Shown here one piece after another: positions 57,518 through 64,000 of a stretch of 64,000 nt of DNA. Both the position numbers and the translations under genes were made by a program. Positions within the stretch are counted from its first letter, which is position 1. Every line of letters starts with the position of its first letter. The DNA is from Blastomyces gilchristii SLH14081 (lineage: Eukaryota; Ascomycota; Eurotiomycetes; Onygenales; Ajellomycetaceae): the NCBI RefSeq assembly GCF_000003855.2, contig NW_003101663.1:1159121-1223120 (forward strand). Direction: 5' to 3'. The notes below the pieces were generated by a model that saw only the letters and a program-made list of their open reading frames with translations, was not told the origin of the DNA and ran no database searches.

Positions 57518-60180
57518 TTATCTCCGTTCCGTCAACCATTTATTGGTCTCGTCCCACAATTTCGCATCTTTGAACTCCTTCCCAGCATTCTGAGATGCTC
57601 GATAAACCTAGCGGAAATAATTAGTTTAATTTTCCTTTTTCACAATAGTGGGTCCGAACATACCGCATCCCAAAGTGTGAAGGCCATGTCCAGGTTTCCG
57701 CTGAAGCTATCGCTATGTTGGAACCACTCTTTGCCCTTGGCCTTGACCTCAGCCCGAACTCTTGGCGATATTGGCTCCGATTGTTGTGGCAAGTCGTCAA
57801 GATACGTCCGAACAGCAATTCCAAGTCCGCAATTGTTATCATCAATAAAAGGAAGACTAAATTGCAATTAGTATTGCGAGGTTGATAAGTAATTAGCTTG
57901 ACTAACCTGAGCCCCAAATCAGTCCAGTCATCACGATCGCGGTCCGCTTCTCCGTTCAACAAAAGACTTGCTAGGACGACCTCAACCAAATCTCTAAGGC
58001 TCGACCGGACAGCGCATATTAGGGAACGGAACGACAGGAGCTGTCTACTCAGAGGACCTGAATAGCCAATGGATTTGTGGCGGATTTTGCCAATGCAGGC
58101 AACTTGTGACACCAGCAGATTGAACTTTTTCTCCTCATCTAATGGAAAGCTTAGTACAGCAAACAAATGCAAAACCCGCGAGAATTTCAATATCACTTAC
58201 CGGTACCCCTCATTGGGCCACCAGAGATATTCGCAAACCAATCCTTAGAGCTCAGAACCCCGAGACGCAAAAGCTCCACGGCAATAAAAGTCGGTTCTTC
58301 CAAGTTCTCCGCAGGGTCTAATGACGACATGGCTACTTCCAATGCTTGTCCCCATTGAGTGAGTCGGTGCTTATCATTGACATAGCCCCGTAGTTGTAAT
58401 AACCTCCACATTACATTTGCAAGAATTTCAGTTTTTGATGATAGAGGCTATTAAATGTTAGATAATGAATGATACCTCCGCTATTTTATGAAACATTGAT
58501 TACTTACAGGCGCATCCCGGGTTGAGAATGAGTTGGAAACAAACTCCTGATCCTTCAAAGCTCGAAGGGCGAAAGTAAATGGGAGAGAATCGGCCTAATG
58601 GAAAATGAGCATAAACGATACAAAAGGCGACAGCCGTAGTGTACCATACCTGGAGTTGCTTGACACTTTCCGGGAATTTATCACTTCGAAGTTTCCACGA
58701 GATGGTAGACTCCTTCACTGAAGGCAAATCTTCCTTAAGGTTGATAGAGCGGGTAGATTTCGGCGCATACCATGTACGAACATTGATAGCTTTAGTCTGG
58801 TAGAAGCGATGAAGAGAATTGGAAAGCAGGCACAAAGCCTGGGTTCGAATAGGAGTAAGAAGATCTCCCTGGAGACGACGATAAATCTCCGAGTCCTCAG
58901 CGCCTAGTGGTAGCCTGATCAAGAGCTCGCCCGAAGTCAACCAGTCGGGAACTTGAGAACCAAGAATACCCTTGGACATGTAAAAGTAAAGTTCCTCTGG
59001 CAGTCGCTGCCCGATGAGTTCATGCAAGTCGTTGGATACATTCTCAGCATCCATAGGGCCAACCTTCCCATCAATATCCATAATTATATGGTGTTTCACC
59101 GTCATGAGTGCGCGCTTAAAATGTTCAACGTAGGGCAAGTCATTGATTCGATGGTCATCTTCAATCTGACCACACAGAACCAAAGCATTTCGCCCGGCGC
59201 TATTATACGCGGTCATAGCCTCTCGGATATTAACATTCTTTCCGGGGAATGCCACGTTTTCGAAAGGTGGGAAGGCTCGGAGAAATCGGGAGCCAAGGAG
59301 CAAGCAGAATTCGACGAACTGCTCATTTGTTATCCTTCCCAGATCATCTTGGCATATTTGCCTAGTGATCCATGTGAATTTGGAAAGGTCGGTATCCAGT
59401 CTCGTGATGACTTTGTCTATATCGAAAAGGAAGAGGTCTGATGGGCCGAAAACAGCGTCGACGAATCGGTTGGGGCCTTTTTCAAGGTAGGCAAGCTGCA
59501 GAAGAAAAGTGTCAATTAGGCATAAATCCAAGCCGCGGGAGAGACCGATCACAAAATTACCTGTGCGGAAGCAGCGTAAGGTGCAACGAGAAAGTCGATT
59601 CCTAGTTCATGTAGAATTCTTTGCAAGAACTTATAAAGAGTCTCGGGTTTTGCGCTCCCTACCAGTCGAATATCAGCACATGTTAAAACTAGGAATGTCT
59701 GTCCCAGAAAAAAATGAACATACCGGCCGAACTAAAGGCATCGACGACCTGGTCCGCCTGTTTCTGGTCATACAACTCCCATGCCTGTTCCAGAGCGCGA
59801 GTAGAGTTAGCTTGAGCAGAGAAATCGGTTTCGCGTTTCCCGAAATCAAGCCCATTGAAGACAAAGACGCAGGTAATGTTCAAGTTCTTCAGGGCTTGGA
59901 GCTCCTTTTCGATATTGGATTTCAGAGAAAACGGGAAGCCTCCCAGGGCAATGAGGAGGGGTTCTTTGGTCGCATGGTGATTCAGGTGTTGGTCAAGATA
60001 GTGGGAGGCATCGATGCCTATGACAGCACCTTTAAGGGCGGAAAGAGGGAGAGTCTGGGCACGGCCGCTGGCCCACTCATCAAAGGCACAAACTAGAAAA
60101 GGGGACCCAAGGGTTTTGTGTCAGTTGCGGTCTATGAGAACAGCAGTAGTTGGGTGGCTTGATTGATACATACTCGGCAT
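57518..60180 (-). CDS. MKT1: Mkt1-type post-transcriptional regulator (XPG-like nuclease fold)
   Basis: Nine exons, joined by frame and splice sites: 60180-60174, 60092-59724, 59658-59561, 59495-58650, 58594-58508, 58447-58201, 58138-57907, 57856-57664, 57607-57518; 722 residues. The first coding exon is only 7 nt (ATGCCGA). The N-terminal XPG-like part: AFDEWASGRAQTLPLSALKG, GIDASHYLDQHL, CVFVFNGLDFGK, then HELGIDFLVAPYAASAQLAY (XPG-I like), and FVDAVFGPSDLFLFDIDKVI. The C-terminal Mkt1 domain ends LDMAFTLWDAVYRASQNAG. In yeast Mkt1 partners Pbp1 to regulate mRNAs (HO, mitochondrial proteins). The nuclease acidic set appears incomplete, as in the family. Confidence 0.93.
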
Positions 60181-60923
60181 AGTGTAGAGAGCTTTGTTCA
60201 GCTAGCAAGCAATAGGTGGTTGAGGGCAGTGGTGCTCCGCCAGTCGTTGGAGCTTGTTTGGGCGAAAGGCAAGGGGGAGCTCCAAGCTAGCTAGCAGAGA
60301 TGCGCGCGTGCGGTCGGATGGAATACACTGCGGCAAACCCTTGCAATGGCTCACGGTTGGCAGGAGGAACGCTGATGCTGACACACAGCAGTAGAGCAGC
60401 AGCAGAGGGCCGTGGTTGGGATGTCAAGGAGTCGAAGGGGATGTGAACGAGTTGACGTTGAAATCGGAAGCAGCAAAAGTGAGAGCGCGGGAGAACAGGC
60501 GGGCAGTGGCGGTAATGGAGTGGGGCGTGGCTGGTAGACACGGCATATGCATGGGTACCAAGCAAAATACCAGATGCGCGTGCATTTTTCCCTAGGAGAG
60601 TATGTCCCTTCGGTTGAACAACCATGGATATTGTTTCATTAATCTCAAAAGATCAAAAAAGGTTTAAATTCTATTTAACCGATCTAATTTTAATGAATGC
60701 ATCATACTCCTCGCCGATGTTCGGCTTTTTACTCGTCCCCGTCAAGCGGAACTGACCGAAGCTCCTCCATGTCAAAGATTGCCTCTTCCCCATGCAACCG
60801 ATCCCGGACCGATATGATATGGTGTGGTACAAGGCGAAAAATCATAAATACTTTCAAAATCCGGATATAACCTTCCACTCTATCAAACAATCGTATATCA
60901 TCGCCATCATTGACTGATTAGCA
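60181..60923. promoter_or_regulatory. Divergent promoter between MKT1 and the dioxygenase gene
   Basis: 743 bp between the two start codons. GC-rich on the MKT1 side and A+T-richer near the dioxygenase (60,650-60,900). Short minus-strand frames here have no recognisable domain. Confidence 0.5.
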
Positions 60924-62699
60924 ATGGTCGAGAATAAGCCCGCCAGAGCGGCTGCCGTGCGGCTGCCAGTGATCAACATCTCAAAAGCCACACCCGCCGT
61001 TGGAAAGGCTATGATCGATGCGGCAACTAAATATGGCTTTTTCTATGTGGATAGTGCCAGCAGTTATTTCTCAAGTGACGATGTAGAGGGCGCGTTTGCT
61101 ATGGTATGATTATACCCAATTGCTTTCAGCCTCTCGTTGCGCAGGCCAGGTAGATAGATATTGGCAAAACCTGACATTGGAACTCAAAATTTAGGCCCGG
61201 GAGTTCTTTGCTTCTCCTTATGAAGAAAAAGCTGTGGTTGCGATTGGTACAAATGTATGTAGAAGCAACATACCTGTATCTTGTGCATCGCCGGTTATGC
61301 ACGACTCTTCACCATTTGAAGAAGAGATGATCAGACGCTCTATAAACCCGTCAGTTGATTGAGAATTTTGTGAAAATAGAATAGGGGCTGGTCTGGCATG
61401 CATGCGGAAACGCTTGACCCCAAACATCAACAGGTGCGCTTTGCCAAATAGCTCAATATTCCCCTATTGTTGCTTCGTTCGCATACTCATCTGGACGAGC
61501 ATGACGCTAACAAAGCATTATTATCGTATGGCTTTGCTTAACATAGAGAGGCGATTTCAAAGAGTATCTATATTCTCCGCTCTAGATCCTGACTCGCTCC
61601 CTATACGCACCAGGCACCCCTTTTCCTCCATACAATAGATATATAGAAATGGATTCTGGCTAACGATCGTCAACCCAGAGCAATGAACTTTGGCGAATTC
61701 AAAGATAACAAGCCCCAGCAGGAGCTGCCTAAATCGCTTGTTCACCACGAAGCCGAGTTAGCATGCTTCATGGACCTATGTCGAAAGACATGTAATCGGA
61801 TTCTCGCCCTCCTAGCCCTAGGCTTAGATGTAAGCATATTCCTCAACTAATCCCCTGGGGTAGGATGACATAGAAACGAGGAAAGAACAAGGGCGTTACG
61901 AATTCCACGCCACTTTCCTCTTTATATATAAGTATATAACTATATATATACCTCGAACGATCCAACTAACAAATCCCCCCTCCCCCCACCTTTTCCGCCC
62001 CGAAACTAGATCCCCGAAAACTGGTTTACATCCCGTCACGACCCCGCCGTCGGGCCGTCTGGCTGCACCTTCCGCTTCCTCTACTACCCTTCAATCGACT
62101 CACCTGCTTCCTCAACCTTCAAGCACGGCGTTGACGTCCGCGCCGGGGCCCACAGCGACTACGGCAGTATCACCCTCCTATTCCAGCGAGATGGCCAGCC
62201 AGGGTTAGAAATCCTTACGCCGACGGGGGGATGGGCGCCTGTACCTGTTCGGCCTGCTGTTTCTGGCAGTGACAGTGGCAGTGGCGCGGATGCGATATTC
62301 CCACCCATACTGATAAACATTGGTGATCTGCTGAGTTTCTGGACGGCTGGGCTGTTGAAATCTACGGTACATCGAGTTGTGTTTCCACAGGAGTTGCAGC
62401 AACAGCAACAGCAGCAGCAGCAGGGAGTTGAGATGGATGAAGGCGACCGAAGCCGTGATAGGTATAGCATGGCATATTTCTGTCATCCGGTGAATAACAC
62501 GGAGCTTGTGCCTGTTCCTAGCCAGCTCGTTGAGGAGCGGAGGAAGCAGAATATGATGTCTACGACGGACGGCAGGCAGCGACTGGGAGATAATGGTGGT
62601 AATAGTGGTGATGCTGGGGAAGTTCCTTTGACTGCGAGAGAGCATTTGGCGGGGAGGTTGGCGGCGACATATGGCGGGTTGAAGGAGGAGTATCAGTGA
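60924..62699 (+). CDS. 2-oxoglutarate/Fe(II)-dependent dioxygenase (isopenicillin N synthase-like)
   Basis: Six exons: 60924-61103, 61195-61254, 61380-61433, 61547-61563 (17 nt), 61679-61829, 62010-62699; 383 residues. N-terminal DIOX_N part: LPVINISKATPAVGKAMIDA, YGFFYVDS, AREFFASPYEEK, NNRGWSGMHAETLDPKHQQ, RGDFKEAMNFGEF. Catalytic jelly roll: FLYYPS, GAHSDYGSITLLFQ with iron ligands His202/Asp204, LINIGDLLSFWTAGLLKST, His275 in VHRVV, and the 2OG-binding Arg305/Ser307 in RYSMAYFCHP. All required residues are present, so activity is plausible; the substrate is unknown. A nine-Gln run (284-292) lies between the distal His and the Arg. Confidence 0.93.
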
Positions 62700-64000
62700 T
62701 TTTTATCTTTTTTTTCTCTAACATCTAGCGTCTCGGGCTATGATTGAATGGATCTGCTTCTTTCATCCTGTAGCTCAGAGTTTCTATCTCAGTATTCATA
62801 GCCCAACTGCAACCATCCCAAATCCATACGACATGGCTTTTCCCCTTTTCTCGCACACGTCCTTTCGTGGCTTTTTGGAAATTGTGAAATACGACAATAA
62901 AATCTATCCAACACGATCTAAATCTGTAGATGCATTTAGAACCCCATTGCGGCCAAGGCGACAAAAGCTTAATTTTAGTAGGTTTGCCATAAGCCATTCA
63001 TAATCTCAGTACAACTGCTCCAAAAACGGAAAATCTTGCGTAGTTAAGTTAAACGAATGGCTTATATAATATAAATTGTACCCGTTCCAGCATGCCTCTT
63101 CATCTTCTGGCCATCCCATTTCTTACTCCAAAGCCGTATCGGTCCTTTCAAGTGGATAATTTCAAGAGCACGTCATCAAAAGGCGGAAAAGCAGAAACAT
63201 CATCATCACACTACTGTCACAACCTCTAAGTCTCCCAAAGTCTCCAAAGGATTTTTCGGCGCTTTATCATGAAAATCAGTGGGGGGAGGGGATGGTTCAG
63301 CAAAACGAAGAGGAAGCTAGCCATTGCGAGGAGATGATATACGTATTTTTATTCCATGATTCAATCGGAATACATAACAAAAATGAGAGGGGAATAAGTG
63401 GTATATGCACTGACTACTCAGAAGAGCTATATATAGAGAGAGAGAAGGGGGGGGGAAGAGAAAGGTTGAGTTGTTTATTCGTTTTGTTTAAAGAGGAAAT
63501 AGAGAGCAATGCGGAGCGAAGTAGAGCAGAGCAGAGCAAACACAAACGAAAAAAAAAAAAGAACAATGTTAGGCAAGAGAGTTGCTGTCAAAGCAGTGGG
63601 GACACAGATACGAAAATAAAATAAAAATAAAAAGGAGGAAAAGCTAAGAAATCACAAGTTCCCCAAGAAAGGCTTGTTGGAAAAGGCGCAGTGGGTAGCG
63701 GTAGAATGTACGAAAAGAAAATGCCACAATGGAATAAAATAGACACATAGAAAGTGAATGCAAAAACAATGGGGGGTACAAAAGAGGGATATAACTAACA
63801 GCGAAAAATGATAAATATGCAGAAGTATTCGCCTAATATACGTTAACTTACGTCACTACCAACCTCTCTCTTTCCACCCCCCATCCCATTCCCAACCGTG
63901 AATAATGTAAAAGAAGATTGAAAAATAGAAGTTAATATTAAGAAAAAATGGAAAACTAAGTTAGGACCGTCAAAAGGAGGAGGTAGCGGGAAGGAAACGA
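62700..64000. other. Right-end intergenic DNA, no gene recognised
   Basis: Contains the 3' flank of the dioxygenase gene. From about 63,250 it is purine-rich on the plus strand, with G and A runs (G9 near 63,449, A12 near 63,549). Read on the minus strand this is a pyrimidine-rich stretch, as in fungal leaders, so it may belong to a minus-strand gene beyond the window. Short frames only. Confidence 0.35.

Noticed and set aside
60202..60625. Minus-strand frames upstream of MKT1
   Set aside because: They lie in the divergent promoter, differ in phase from the MKT1 frame and have no domain.
1..64000. tRNA or rRNA genes
   Set aside because: No convincing T-loop/acceptor combination or rRNA core was seen by eye; a dedicated covariance search could still find one.

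Overview
The window is fungal DNA from a filamentous ascomycete. Evidence: genes with several short GT-AG introns (about 50-150 bp), fungal orthologues (Pus4, Ebp2, Mkt1, an ERp38-type PDI, a monocarboxylate-type MFS carrier), and a sharp split into a very A+T-rich repeat block (1 to about 34,850) and a gene-rich block of normal composition (about 34,900 to 64,000). The gene content and the CpG-poor, gypsy-rich repeat block fit an onygenalean mould (Ajellomycetaceae-like). That placement is inference.

Repeat block. Everything up to 34,779 is a graveyard of transposons carrying C-to-T/G-to-A damage of the repeat-induced point mutation (RIP) kind. In order: a Ty1/copia pol relic (1-2730), a 132-bp LTR (2896-3027), a 48-bp minisatellite beside a gag zinc-knuckle relic (3285-3872, minus), two gypsy/chromovirus pol relics (about 3900-5500 and 8400-8800), and four copies of a 506-bp hAT-like MITE with 8-bp target duplications (7539-8044, 9281-9786, 11444-11949, and one split copy 10221-12103). 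One of these sits inside a 5'-truncated LINE that itself sits inside another copy. From 12,582 to 34,779 lies one nearly complete Tad-like LINE (about 7.7 kb of its own sequence, 14-bp target duplication, terminal hairpin, TAA tail). It was split by two complete same-orientation gypsy elements, 18731-25977 and 26254-33456, each with 258-bp LTRs and a perfect 5-bp target duplication. The LINE's 5' part (about 12,650-13,255) is an island of normal composition that escaped RIP.

Gene block. Nine protein genes are supported, eight with introns modelled here by splice sites and frame continuity: ADF-H/PH actin-binding protein (+, 35370-39314); PUS4 tRNA pseudouridine-55 synthase (-, 41453-42826); RFTS plus C2H2 zinc-finger protein (+, 43264-45247); EBP2 ribosome biogenesis factor (-, 45905-47186); MFS monocarboxylate-type transporter (+, 50723-52803); HSBP1-like small coiled coil (+, 54270-54842); ERp38-type PDI with KDEL (-, 55679-56948); MKT1 (-, 57518-60180); and a 2-oxoglutarate/Fe(II) dioxygenase (+, 60924-62699). 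(The PDI has two exons; every gene in the list has at least one intron.) No operons or secondary-metabolite cluster are evident. The genes look like ordinary housekeeping neighbours, arranged as divergent and convergent pairs.

The most informative content is the transposon stratigraphy: target duplications, two related empty sites, and RIP that fades at element edges and spares the LINE 5' region. A possible extra reading frame lies between pol and the 3' LTR of the gypsy elements. A gene with a replication-foci-targeting (heterochromatin-type) domain happens to lie about 8.5 kb from the heterochromatin-like border.
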